Of a stretch of DNA of 64,000 nucleotides, positions 1-7,493 are shown one piece after another. Position numbers and translations under genes: made by a program. Source of the DNA: Intestinimonas timonensis (GTDB lineage Bacteria; Bacillota; Clostridia; Oscillospirales; Oscillospiraceae). The first letter of the stretch is position 1. Each line of letters opens with the position of its first letter. The stretch lies in assembly GCF_900626145.1 (NCBI RefSeq), contig NZ_LR130816.1, positions 694,155-758,154 on the forward strand, given 5' to 3'. A model generated the notes under the pieces. It was given only the letters and a program-made list of their open reading frames with translations, made no database searches and had not been told where the DNA came from.

Positions 1-616
1 CGCGGATGCCCAGCTTCTCCTCGCGCTTGCCCACGGTGAAGCCGGGGGTGCCACGGTCCACCACGATGGCGGACATGCCCTTGGTGCCCTTCTCGGGATC
101 GGTGAGGGCGATGACCACCACATAGTCGCCCTCGGTGGGACCCATGTTGGAGATGAAGCACTTGCTGCCGTTGATGACGTAGTCGTCCCCGTCCACCACA
201 GCCTTGGTCTTGGCGGAGGCGGCGTCGGAGCCGGCACCCGCCTCGGTGAGGGCGAAGGCGCCGATCTTACCCTCCACGGCGGCGGTCAGATACTTCTGCT
301 TCTGCGCCTCGGTGCCGTGCTTGAGGAAGATGTCGTTGACCAGGGTGTGGACGGAAATGACCTCGGCGGTGCTGGCGCACTGCTTGGCCAGCTCGGAGAC
401 CACCAGCACCTTGCACATGGTGTCCAGCTCGGGGCCGCCGTAGGCCTCGGGCACGTTCAGGGCGGTGAAGCCGATCTCCGCCATCTTGGCGATGATCTCC
501 TTGGGAATCCGCTCCTCCTGGTCGATCTGGGCCGCGATGGGCGCCAGCTCACTCTCGGCAAAGTCCCGGGCCAGCTGCTGAATGGTGGCCTGGTCCTCAG
601 TCAGATGAAAAGTCAT
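1..616 (-). CDS. Acyl-CoA dehydrogenase, N-terminal part (runs off the window)
   Basis: The first 205 residues of an FAD-dependent acyl-CoA dehydrogenase are present; the rest lies beyond base 1. The ATG at 616 follows an AAAGGAG site. The fragment begins MTFHLTEDQATIQQLARDF and contains the family signature ALTEAGAGSDAAS of the middle domain. Members oxidise acyl-CoA or, with electron-transfer flavoprotein, reduce enoyl-CoA. It is the last visible gene of a minus-strand set running crotonase, GntP permease, CoA-transferase, dehydrogenase, with only 23 bases after the CoA-transferase stop. In that context it probably reduces the enoyl-CoA made by the crotonase (inference). Substrate specificity cannot be judged without the C-terminal half. 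Confidence 0.9.
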   Translation of the reverse strand, partial: MTFHLTEDQATIQQLARDFAESELAPIAAQIDQEERIPKEIIAKMAEIGFTALNVPEAYGGPELDTMCKVLVVSELAKQCASTAEVISVHTLVNDIFLKHGTEAQKQKYLTAAVEGKIGAFALTEAGAGSDAASAKTKAVVDGDDYVINGSKCFISNMGPTEGDYVVVIALTDPEKGTKGMSAIVVDRGTPGFTVGKREEKLGIR

Positions 617-639
617 GGAAAAAACTCCTTTCCGAAGCC

Positions 640-1878
640 TTACAGCTTGTCGATGTAGATCACCTTGTCATCCAGGAACTTCTGGATCTCCTCATCGGAG
701 TAGCCGTACTCCTTCAGGATCTCGGCGGAGTGCTCGCCCACCAGGGGAGCCTGACGGTCCATGGTGGGAGCGATGTCCTCGATGCAGGTGGGCTCGGCGG
801 TGGCAAAACGGATGGGGGTGGCGGGCTGCTTGGTAATGGTGCCGTCCCGGTTGGCCATGGGGACAATGTACATGTTCTCCAGAGCCTGGGGATCGTCCAG
901 GACCTCCTTGATGTGCTGCACACGGTCATAGGCGATGTCGGCCCGGGCAAACATGGCGGCGATGTCATCCATGGTGTGCTTGGCAAACTCGGCGCTGAGG
1001 ATCTCCACCAGCTCGGCGCTGTGAGCCTTGGAGGCGGAAGCGGTGGAGTAGTCGGGGTGGTCCACCAGGTCCTCACGGCCCAGCTCCTTGAAGAGGGCGT
1101 TGTTGTAGCGGTCGGGCTCCAGGATGCTCATGTAGAACCACTTGTCATCGGAGCTCTTGAAGGTATCCATGACGGGAGAGCCGGGGTTCTTGCGGGTCTT
1201 GGGGTACTCGTCGCCGTACTGGGTGGACACCATGCCGGCGCTCTCGCTCCAGATGGCCTGGGAGAAGAGGGAGACCATGACCTTGCAGCCCTTGCCGGTC
1301 TTGGCCTTCTGATAGAGGGCGGCGCAGATGCCGCCGGACAGGGAGCAGGAGGTAGTGGCGTCACCGAAGCCGATGAGGGGGTTCACGGGGGAGGTCTCCT
1401 TCTCGGTGATGTCGATCATGGCGCCGGAGCGGGCCCAGAAGGCCACGGTATCAAAGCCGGCGTTGTCCTTGGCGGGGCCGAAATCACCGAAGCCGTTGAT
1501 CTGGGCCCAGATGAGGTGGGGGTGCTTCTGGCTCAGGGTGCCGTAGTCCAGGCCCAGTCGCTTGAGGGCGCCGGTGCGGTAGCTGGAAACAAAGACGTCG
1601 GCGGTCTCCAGGAGCTTATCCAGGATGGCCTTGCCCTCCTCGCTCTTCAGGTTGAGGGAGAGGCCACGCTTGTTGGCATTGTAGGCGGTGTAGAAGGGGT
1701 TGCAGTCCTTGACGATGGGGCAGGACATGGTAGCGCCGGTGCCACGGCCGGGATCGCCGAAGCTGGGCTCCACCTTGATGACGTCGGCACCCCAGTCGGC
1801 CAGGATACGGGCGGCGCCGGGGCCGGCCACGAAGTAGGTGAGATCAATGACTTTCACGCCCTCTAAGGGTTTGAACAT
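640..1878 (-). CDS. CaiB/BaiF family type III CoA-transferase
   Basis: This 412-residue protein has the usual length for family III CoA-transferases, which move CoA between carboxylic acids through an aspartyl-CoA thioester. The N-terminus PLEGVKVIDLTYFVAGPGA is the standard opening, and Asp173 in LIGFGDATTS is the expected catalytic aspartate. The start has an AAAGGAG site. Relatives include CaiB, formyl-CoA transferase, and the hydroxyacyl transferases HadA and FldA. Neighbours are a crotonase, an acyl-CoA dehydrogenase and a carboxylate permease, so it probably activates the imported acid using an acyl-CoA product as donor (inference). The exact substrate is unknown. Confidence 0.9.
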   Translation of the reverse strand: MFKPLEGVKVIDLTYFVAGPGAARILADWGADVIKVEPSFGDPGRGTGATMSCPIVKDCNPFYTAYNANKRGLSLNLKSEEGKAILDKLLETADVFVSSYRTGALKRLGLDYGTLSQKHPHLIWAQINGFGDFGPAKDNAGFDTVAFWARSGAMIDITEKETSPVNPLIGFGDATTSCSLSGGICAALYQKAKTGKGCKVMVSLFSQAIWSESAGMVSTQYGDEYPKTRKNPGSPVMDTFKSSDDKWFYMSILEPDRYNNALFKELGREDLVDHPDYSTASASKAHSAELVEILSAEFAKHTMDDIAAMFARADIAYDRVQHIKEVLDDPQALENMYIVPMANRDGTITKQPATPIRFATAEPTCIEDIAPTMDRQAPLVGEHSAEILKEYGYSDEEIQKFLDDKVIYIDKL

Positions 1879-1915
1879 AGGTCAGGCACTCCTTTCGGTC
1901 AAAGGGCGGTCAGAG

Positions 1916-1948
1916 GGGACGGCGCGCGGAAGGTAAGCGCGCCGTCCC
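1916..1948 (-). other. Intercistronic GC-rich hairpin between permease and CoA-transferase
   Basis: A perfect 12-bp stem (GGGACGGCGCGC with its complement, 9-base loop) lies in the 114-base gap between the permease and CoA-transferase genes. There is no U-run on either strand, so it is more likely an mRNA-stabilising or processing hairpin than a terminator. A perfect DnaA-box match, TTATCCACA, stands alone at about 1977 and is probably chance. Confidence 0.5.
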
Positions 1949-1992
1949 TCAGCCCGCATGTATGGATGATGGCAGTTATCCACAGATGAAGG

Positions 1993-3309
1993 TTAGGGCA
2001 GGTTGGGGAAGATCGTAAACAGGGCCACGCCCACCAGGGAGCCCACGAAGGGGATGATGACGGTGAGCACGAAGGTGAGGCCGTAGGAGTCCTTGTGGGT
2101 CTCCCGGCACAGGCCGTTGGTGACAGTGACGATGTAGCCGTTGTGGGGCAGGGAGTCCAGCGCGGAGGAGGACAGAGCCATGACGCGGTGGACGATGCTG
2201 GGGGAGATACCCATCTGGGTGTAGACAGGCCCCAGGATGGGCACGGCGATGCCCAGGCCGCCGGAGGCGGAGCCGCAGATACCGGCGATGACGGTGGTGC
2301 CGATGACCAGGCCCAGCAGCTTGGGACCAGGGATGTTCACCATGGCGTCGGTGATGGTAGAGAACACGGGGCTGTTGGAAGCCACGCCGCCGAAGCCGTT
2401 GACGGCGCAGGTGTTGGTGATGGAGATGAGGGCCATGGCGGCACCGTCAGCAAAGTGCTTGGGCAGCTCCTTGGGGTCGATGTACTTGATCATCAGGACC
2501 ACGGCGGACACCGCACCGGCCAGCACGCCGGCCTCCACGGGGGCGATGGCCACGCCGTTCACCTTCACATTGACCAGCACGATGGTGACCACCAGGGGGA
2601 TCAGGGAGATCACGAAGTTGGGCAGGTGCTCATCGCCCTCGTCACCGAACTCGTCGCCCTCCTTGGCGATAAAGTGCTCGCCGTTCTTCTTGGCCTTGTT
2701 GAGCCAGAAGTGGAGATAGATGATACCAACCACCAGCATGAAGCCGCAGGCGATGAAGCCGTTGACAGCGCCGGCCATGTAGGAGGTGCCCAGCTCAGTG
2801 GAGGGCACGTTGTTGTGGATCTGCACGGCGCCGGGGGCGATCATGGCGAAGGTGGAGCAGCCGAAGCACAGAGCGCCGGGAATGCCGCGGCGGGGCAGGT
2901 CGGCGGCACGGAAGACCTGCAGGGCGATGGGGAAGACGGCGAAGGAGCACACGAAGGCGGAGACGCCGCCGTAGCAAAGCACACCGCAGGCCACAGGAAC
3001 GGAGATAAAGGCCCACTCGGTACCCATGACACGGATGATGGTCTTGGCGATGGACTTGGCCGCGCCGGTGATGTCCATGGCCTTGGCCATCAGGGTGCCG
3101 GTGAGGAAGATGAGGTAGTTGTTCTTGAAGAAGGTGGTAAAGCCGGTCATAAAGTGGACCTTGTACGCCTCATAAATATTCATCTGGCTGGTAATGGCCA
3201 CCACCAGGGTGCAGGCAAACACCGTCAGATAGATATTGAAGCCCTTCATGATCATGTACATCAGCAGGGCAAAGGCGACAATCAGGCCGATGATTCCCAA
3301 AGCAGTCAC
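1993..3309 (-). CDS. GntP-family carboxylate permease
   Basis: A polytopic membrane protein of about 438 residues with many hydrophobic segments and family landmarks: CYGGVSAFVCSFAVFPIA, GGVASNSPVF, GSASGGLGIA and SSSALDSLPHNGYIVT. GntP carriers move gluconate and other hydroxy-acids, including 3-hydroxybutyrate-type substrates, with protons. A TTG at 3315 lies only one base from the GGAGG, whereas GTG at 3309 has ideal 7-base spacing, so GTG is preferred. It sits between crotonase and CoA-transferase genes, which suggests import of a hydroxylated carboxylate fed to the CoA enzymes (inference). Confidence 0.88.
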   Translation of the reverse strand: MTALGIIGLIVAFALLMYMIMKGFNIYLTVFACTLVVAITSQMNIYEAYKVHFMTGFTTFFKNNYLIFLTGTLMAKAMDITGAAKSIAKTIIRVMGTEWAFISVPVACGVLCYGGVSAFVCSFAVFPIALQVFRAADLPRRGIPGALCFGCSTFAMIAPGAVQIHNNVPSTELGTSYMAGAVNGFIACGFMLVVGIIYLHFWLNKAKKNGEHFIAKEGDEFGDEGDEHLPNFVISLIPLVVTIVLVNVKVNGVAIAPVEAGVLAGAVSAVVLMIKYIDPKELPKHFADGAAMALISITNTCAVNGFGGVASNSPVFSTITDAMVNIPGPKLLGLVIGTTVIAGICGSASGGLGIAVPILGPVYTQMGISPSIVHRVMALSSSALDSLPHNGYIVTVTNGLCRETHKDSYGLTFVLTVIIPFVGSLVGVALFTIFPNLP

Positions 3310-3361
3310 GAGCAATCCTCCAGTCTTTCAAATTAAGATTTGCGCACAGCAGCGGGAATGA

Positions 3362-4168
3362 TTACTTATTGTGGAATTCCGCGGGCCGCTTGGCCAGGAA
3401 GGCATCCATACCCTCCTGCTTGTCCTCGGTACCGAAGGTGATAGCGGCCAGGTCCTTTTCCAGCTCCAGGCCGGCGCGGAGATCCACGTCCATGCCGCGG
3501 TTGATGGCCACCTTGGAGTAGCGGATGGCCAGGGGAGCCTTGGCGGTGATGACGGCCAGCATGGCCTTGGCCTCGTCCAGCAGGGACTCGGCGGGGACCA
3601 CCTTGTTCACCAGGCCGATGGCCTTGGCCTCGTCGGCCTTCACCTGGCGGCCGGTGTAAATGAGCTCCTTGGCAATGCCGGTGCCCACCAGACGGGGCAG
3701 GCGCTGAGTGCCGCCGAAGCAGGGGATGACGCCCAGGTTGGCCTCGGGCTGGCCGAAGATGGCCTTCTCGGAGGCGATGCGGATGTCGCAGCTCATGGAC
3801 AGCTCGCAGCCGCCGCCCAGGGCGTAGCCGTTCACCGCAGCGATAACGGGCTTCTCCAGGGCCTCAATCTTATTAAAGAGGGTCTGGGCACGGTTGGCGT
3901 AGTTCCGGCCCTCCTCGCTTCCGTAACTCTGCATCTGGGAGATGTCGGCGCCGGCCACAAAGCCCTTGCCCTCTCCGGTGATGATGACGCCCAGGACCTC
4001 GCGCTCCTCCTCCAGGCAGGTGAACACGCGATCAAGCTCCTCCAGCGTCTGGTCATTGAGCGCGTTGAGTGCCTTGGGGCGGTTCATGGTGATCACCACA
4101 AGGTTGCCATCCCGCTCGACACGGATATTTTCCACTTCGTACATTACCTTCTCAAAGCCCTCGCTCAA
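3362..4168 (-). CDS. Enoyl-CoA hydratase / crotonase
   Basis: A 268-residue crotonase-fold protein, likely catalysing reversible hydration of an enoyl-CoA. It shows the oxyanion-hole motif GKGFVAGADISQM and both catalytic glutamates, Glu122 in GGGCELSM and Glu142 in QPEANLGVIP, 20 residues apart as in hydratases. The start is TTG at 4168, chosen because AAAGGAGG lies 8 bases upstream; the next ATG (4144) has no ribosome-binding site. It is the first gene of the minus-strand operon followed by permease, CoA-transferase and acyl-CoA dehydrogenase, resembling the logic of caiD-caiT-caiB-caiA. It could be crt-like (butyrate pathway) or specific to another 3-hydroxyacyl-CoA. Confidence 0.92.
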   Translation of the reverse strand: MSEGFEKVMYEVENIRVERDGNLVVITMNRPKALNALNDQTLEELDRVFTCLEEEREVLGVIITGEGKGFVAGADISQMQSYGSEEGRNYANRAQTLFNKIEALEKPVIAAVNGYALGGGCELSMSCDIRIASEKAIFGQPEANLGVIPCFGGTQRLPRLVGTGIAKELIYTGRQVKADEAKAIGLVNKVVPAESLLDEAKAMLAVITAKAPLAIRYSKVAINRGMDVDLRAGLELEKDLAAITFGTEDKQEGMDAFLAKRPAEFHNK

Positions 4169-4255
4169 AAGAAAGACCTCCTTTGTTTCTCAATGGGCCG
4201 CACCGTCAGGCGCCGTGCCGGCAACGCCGCCCGGTCTGCCGCCCGCCCAGTAATA

Positions 4256-4273
4256 TTGCAAGTCATATGCCAA
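4256..4273 (-). promoter_or_regulatory. Candidate sigma-54 promoter of the crotonase operon
   Basis: The minus strand reads TGGCATATGACTTGCAA. This matches the -24/-12 consensus TGGCAC-N5-TTGCA, with GG and GC 12 bases apart as sigma-54 requires. It lies about 88 bases upstream of the TTG start. A 16-bp perfect palindrome 110-150 bases further upstream could be the enhancer-binding site. The activator gene is not in the window. Confidence 0.55.
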
Positions 4274-4378
4274 TTTTCTTTTTTGTGAAAATTGTCGGAT
4301 TATCGCGTATTTTGCCGTTTTCTTTCACCATTTTTCCTTTTTGCCTCTTTTTCCGTTTAACCTTCATTGTCTCCAAAC

Positions 4379-4412
4379 AGAGAAAACGTCTCCGCTCGGA
4401 GACGTTTTCTCT
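4379..4412. promoter_or_regulatory. 16-bp perfect palindrome: enhancer site or bidirectional terminator
   Basis: AGAGAAAACGTCTCCG and its exact complement are separated by two bases. The outer arms are A-rich/T-rich, so it could act as a bidirectional intrinsic terminator. Its position upstream of the sigma-54-type promoter also suits an enhancer-binding-protein site. Related TGTCTCCAAA half-sites lie near 4369 and 4548. The rest of 4273-4636 shows no gene. Confidence 0.5.
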
Positions 4413-4636
4413 GCCGCTTCTCGGGCTCATTCTGCCCGTTTGTACTTCTTCTTTCCTTACCGTCTGGTCATTTTTCCTGTTATTTCTAGTTTAAGTCATT
4501 CTTTTCCGCTTTTCAGCACCGCTTGTGGGCTGCCCGAAACCAGGCTTGTCTCCAAAAGTGGTCACATCAAAATATACGGCCGCTATACCGGCCCGTGACC
4601 CGGCTTTTCCCCCGTTTTTGCGGTGTCCACGGTACA

Positions 4637-4654
4637 ATTCACACTTTGTTTACG
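4637..4654. repeat. Left attachment-site core (attL candidate)
   Basis: ATTCACACTTTGTTTACG occurs here and again at 13399-13416, at the two ends of the integrase-bearing segment. The right copy abuts the promoter of a housekeeping-type gene, so the element appears inserted in an intergenic region and leaves that promoter intact. Confidence 0.7.
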
Positions 4655-4664
4655 GAAGTGCAGA

Positions 4665-4701
4665 AAAAACCCCCTATCCGCTGTGGCGCAGCGGATAGGG
4701 G
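4665..4701 (-). terminator. Intrinsic terminator downstream of the integrase
   Basis: A 13-bp stem (CCCCTATCCGCTG with its complement, 5-base loop) is followed on the minus strand by six Ts. It lies about 60 bases after the integrase stop. Confidence 0.75.
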
Positions 4702-4718
4702 ATCGTTTAAGTCCTGAT

Positions 4719-4740
4719 TGTGCAACAGGTGTGCAACAAG
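4719..4740. repeat. Left arm-type integrase-binding motif
   Basis: Tandem TGTGCAACA motifs (TGTGCAACAGG then TGTGCAACAAG) lie between attL and the integrase stop. The same arrangement recurs inside the right end at 13248-13267, as expected for arm sites bound by the integrase N-terminal domain (inference). Confidence 0.5.
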
Positions 4741-4759
4741 CGGGTCGGGATACTGCCTG

Positions 4760-5863
4760 TCACAGCACCATTGTGAGACCCGGGAGGGCGGCCTCCACCT
4801 TCTCGGCGGTGCTCTGCTGGCGGCTCTTTCGGTCGTAATGGGTGTAGATCCGGAGTGTCATCGCCGGGGTGGAGTGCCCCAGGAGATACTGCACCTCTTT
4901 GATGTCCAGGCCGCCCTCGAACAGCCGGGTAGCGTAGGTATGCCGCAGCAGATGGGGATTGCAGTGGAAATCCAGGGGCGCGCTTTCCGAGGTAGGCTTC
5001 CCACCGGCGGTAAATTTGCAGAGATGATCCAGATTGTGCCAGATGCGCTCCACGGAGTTTCGGTCTTTGATCTGAAACACGCTCACACCGTCGGTACGGT
5101 CTTTCCGGAGCCTGAGATACTCTCCCAGAACGAACGGCATCGGCAGCACACGATAGGAGCCCTTGGTCTTGAGGGTCTCCGTGAGCTCCACTCCCTTTTT
5201 GGCACGCAGAGCGAGTTGACGCCGGACCTGGATCTTGTGCGCGTCGAAATCCACACAGTCCCAGCACAGGCCCAGGATCTCCCCCCGCCGCATCCCGGTA
5301 TACAGCCCCAGGAGCACGAAGGCATACAGGTCGTCCGAGTGGTTCTTCGCCGCGTGCAGCAGTTCCGCGCACTGCTCGGGCGTGAGGGGTTCACGCTCCT
5401 TGACGCCGCGTCCGCCCGCTTTGATGGTGCTCACCGCAGGGGAGCGCATGATGACGTGGTTCTCCTCCGCGCTGCGGAAAATGGCGCGCATGATGTTCAG
5501 TACAGACATCTGGACACCGTGGGACCGGTCTTTGACGGCGGCCATCACTGCCGCAACGTGGACCGGTTTTATATCGCGCATCCGCATTGCCCCCAGGTGA
5601 GGGATGATATGCGTGTTGAGCGCGATGAGCAGGGTTTCGAGGCTCTGGGAGTTCAACTTCGGGCGCTTATATACATCCACCCAGGTCTGCGCGTACTCCA
5701 CAAAGGTCGTGTTGTCATTGATGTTCACGCCCATGCCCAGCTGCATCCGGGCGGCCTGGACCTTTGCCTCCAACTCCTCCTTGGTTTTTCCACGGATGTA
5801 CTTTCGGCTTCCGTCGGGGCAGCGGAGGGCCTTCGTCAGATATTTTGTTTTTCGGGTTGCCAT
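4760..5863 (-). CDS. int: Tyrosine recombinase / phage-type integrase
   Basis: A 367-residue site-specific recombinase. The catalytic domain shows the Arg box YTGMRRGEILGLCW, the HLLRHTYATRLF box, LLGHST and the nucleophile tyrosine in RIYTHYD. The N-terminus contains an arm-binding region (CPDGSRKYIRGKTKEEL) and a SAM-like core domain. The ATG at 5863 was chosen because AAGGAGG precedes it by 6 bases; the open frame extends upstream to 5944 without another good site. It lies at the left end of the element, reads toward attL, and probably catalyses integration and excision at the 18-bp core. All catalytic motifs are intact, so it may still be active. Confidence 0.95.
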   Translation of the reverse strand: MATRKTKYLTKALRCPDGSRKYIRGKTKEELEAKVQAARMQLGMGVNINDNTTFVEYAQTWVDVYKRPKLNSQSLETLLIALNTHIIPHLGAMRMRDIKPVHVAAVMAAVKDRSHGVQMSVLNIMRAIFRSAEENHVIMRSPAVSTIKAGGRGVKEREPLTPEQCAELLHAAKNHSDDLYAFVLLGLYTGMRRGEILGLCWDCVDFDAHKIQVRRQLALRAKKGVELTETLKTKGSYRVLPMPFVLGEYLRLRKDRTDGVSVFQIKDRNSVERIWHNLDHLCKFTAGGKPTSESAPLDFHCNPHLLRHTYATRLFEGGLDIKEVQYLLGHSTPAMTLRIYTHYDRKSRQQSTAEKVEAALPGLTMVL

Positions 5864-5914
5864 AGTGACCTCCTTGTCAGAGGGCACCATCCATGCTAAA
5901 ATGTAGGTGCCCGG

Positions 5915-5945
5915 TTGTCGGTTTGTCGGTTTGTCATTCATCACG
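5915..5945 (-). promoter_or_regulatory. 31-bp leader repeat upstream of integrase
   Basis: On the minus strand this reads CGTGATGAATGACAAACCGA and continues with two more ACCGACAA units. The same 31 bases, with one mismatch, precede the excisionase-like gene at 9536-9566 in the opposite orientation. Thus both recombination genes share a leader of iterated ACCGACAA motifs immediately upstream, a candidate common regulatory site. Confidence 0.6.
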
Positions 5946-5976
5946 ACTGTATTTGAATCGCAGCTTTGGGCATCCG

Positions 5977-6010
5977 CCGGTCCCTGTTGCCGCAGGGGCC
6001 GGTTTTTTTT
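5977..6010 (+). terminator. Hairpin with T8 run on the plus strand
   Basis: CCGGTCCCTG pairs imperfectly with CAGGGGCCGG and is followed by eight Ts on the plus strand. No plus-strand gene lies upstream, so it may end an antisense transcript entering from the integrase region, or be incidental. Confidence 0.45.
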
Positions 6011-6251
6011 ATGCCTTGGGCGCGTCGCAGGCGGGGCAGAACCGCCCGCAGGACCCGCAGAGGTTCGCCGGGTAGCTGCCTACCTTGTCCCGGCGCTGCA
6101 TACTGCAATAGGTGCAATGCTGCTCACCGGCGCGCGCCTTTTGCAGCTCCTGGAAAAGGTCGTTGATCTTGCAGTGCCAGGGGTCCTGACCGCACATCCG
6201 GTCCGGGCCGCCGAAGGGGCAGCCGTTGATGCAGAATTTACGCTCACTCAT
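6009..6251 (-). CDS. Small cysteine-rich, zinc-ribbon-like protein
   Basis: An 80-residue protein with 10 cysteines in an N-terminal group (FCINGCPFG, MCGQDPWHC), a central CTYC and a C-terminal CGSCGRFCPAC, which suggests two or more metal sites. I do not recognise a family. Its ATG overlaps the stop of the ADP-ribosylglycohydrolase gene by 8 bases, so translation is likely coupled and the two may act together. Function unknown. Confidence 0.65.
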   Translation of the reverse strand: MSERKFCINGCPFGGPDRMCGQDPWHCKINDLFQELQKARAGEQHCTYCSMQRRDKVGSYPANLCGSCGRFCPACDAPKA

Positions 6252-7338
6252 GGGTCATCTCTCCTCTCTCAGTGGCCAGGCGGAGCTCTTGCAGAAGGAC
6301 GATGGCGGGCACCCGGTCGAGCATGGCCTGTTCCGTCTGCCACTCCTCCCGGATATGCTGTTCCTCCGCCTTCCGGGCCTCTTCCTGCCGGGCCATTTTC
6401 TCCGCCAGGGCCTTCCGGTGTGCCTTCCGCCGGACCGGGCCCACAGCAGGCCCCTCCTCCTTGTATCCGCCGAACCGGAACTTCACCACATCGTCGTACA
6501 GGACGTGGAAGGCATGGGCGTACAGGTTTCGGAAGGTGCGGATGATCCGGAGCTCGTTGGCGTCCATGTCCCGGCGGAGGAAGGCTTTCACATAGTCCTT
6601 GATCTCCTTGGGGATACCGTAGTACGCCTCCGCGATGCCGCCGGTGATGGCCGCCAGGGTGTCGCTGTCCCCGCCCAGGGAGATGGCGTTCCGGATGGCG
6701 TCCTCAAAGCTGGAGGATTCCAGGAATGCCTCGATGGCCTCCGGGACCGTACCCTGGCAGGTTTCGTCAAACCGGTAGACGGGGCGGATCTCGGAGAGCT
6801 TCTTCTCCAGAGGATAGTAGTGCAGGCGGATGTAGTCCCGGATCTCAGACCGGGTTTTTCCCGTCCGGGCCAGGTAGATGGCCGCCGCTGTGGCCTGCGC
6901 GCCTTTGACCCCTTCCGGGTGGTCGTGGGTCACCTCTGCGGAGAAACGGGCCATAAGCTCCGCCTCCCACAGGCTGTCCGCAGCGAAGGCGCAGGGGGAG
7001 ACCCGCATGGCCGAGCCATTTCCGCAGCTGTGGTAGGGCTGACGGCTCCGGCGTAGCAGCCATTTATGGAACCTGCCGCCGTACCCCTTATCCGGGTAAC
7101 GGTTCCCGATCCGGTGCATCTCGCTGATGAGCGCGTCCTTGAAATCCTGCGCGTCCCGCTCCAGAGTCTCCATGCGGTGGTGGTCCTTCCAGTAGATGCA
7201 GGCGGATGCCACGGCCACGGTCATAAAACTGTCATCCGTGGGGAAGCAGCTCTTTTTGAACAGGGGAAACTGCTTGGTCTTGATGTTGTTCCACTCGTAG
7301 ATGGAGCCCACAATGTCTCCGGCAATCGCTCCGTACAT
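6244..7338 (-). CDS. ADP-ribosylglycohydrolase (DraG/ARH family) with coiled C-terminal tail
   Basis: A 364-residue protein that would remove ADP-ribose from proteins, nucleic acids or small molecules. It begins MYGAIAGDIVGSIYE, has the metal-binding motif FPTDDSFMTVAVA, the central HSCGNGSAMRVSP and the C-terminal GGDSDTLAAITGGIAEA, so both Mg-binding Asp clusters are intact. The last 90 residues (RRKAHRKALAEKMARQEEA onward) form a charged helix absent from minimal family members. The ATG at 7338 has GGGAGG 8 bases upstream. It is coupled to a Cys-rich small gene. Such enzymes are frequent in phages and integrative elements; a role against host ADP-ribosylating defences is possible but unproven. 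Confidence 0.9.
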   Translation of the reverse strand: MYGAIAGDIVGSIYEWNNIKTKQFPLFKKSCFPTDDSFMTVAVASACIYWKDHHRMETLERDAQDFKDALISEMHRIGNRYPDKGYGGRFHKWLLRRSRQPYHSCGNGSAMRVSPCAFAADSLWEAELMARFSAEVTHDHPEGVKGAQATAAAIYLARTGKTRSEIRDYIRLHYYPLEKKLSEIRPVYRFDETCQGTVPEAIEAFLESSSFEDAIRNAISLGGDSDTLAAITGGIAEAYYGIPKEIKDYVKAFLRRDMDANELRIIRTFRNLYAHAFHVLYDDVVKFRFGGYKEEGPAVGPVRRKAHRKALAEKMARQEEARKAEEQHIREEWQTEQAMLDRVPAIVLLQELRLATERGEMTHE

Positions 7339-7409
7339 ATCTGATCCTCCCTGTCGATGTCTGATTCCGGCGCTTGGCCTACTTCTATTATACGGAAAAT
7401 CCCGGTTTG

Positions 7410-7467
7410 CCCACGTCAAGGTGGAGACTCTATATACAGAGTATATAGAGTTCTACCTTGACGTGGG
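7410..7467. promoter_or_regulatory. 58-base near-perfect palindrome upstream of the glycohydrolase gene
   Basis: Two arms of about 27 bases (CCCACGTCAAGG...CTCTATATAC) are complementary with one mismatch and one bulge around a 3-base centre. Each arm carries TTGACG pointing outward. On the minus strand a TATAAT follows 21 bases after one TTGACG. There is no U-run, so it is more likely an operator or an RNA hairpin than a terminator. Confidence 0.6.
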
Positions 7468-7493
7468 TGCGCGCGTACACGTGCGTAAAAGGT

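Noticed and set aside
2095..3336. 413-codon plus-strand frame opposite the GntP permease
   Set aside because: Low-complexity His/Asp/Gly-rich translation; the permease on the minus strand has family motifs and a ribosome-binding site.
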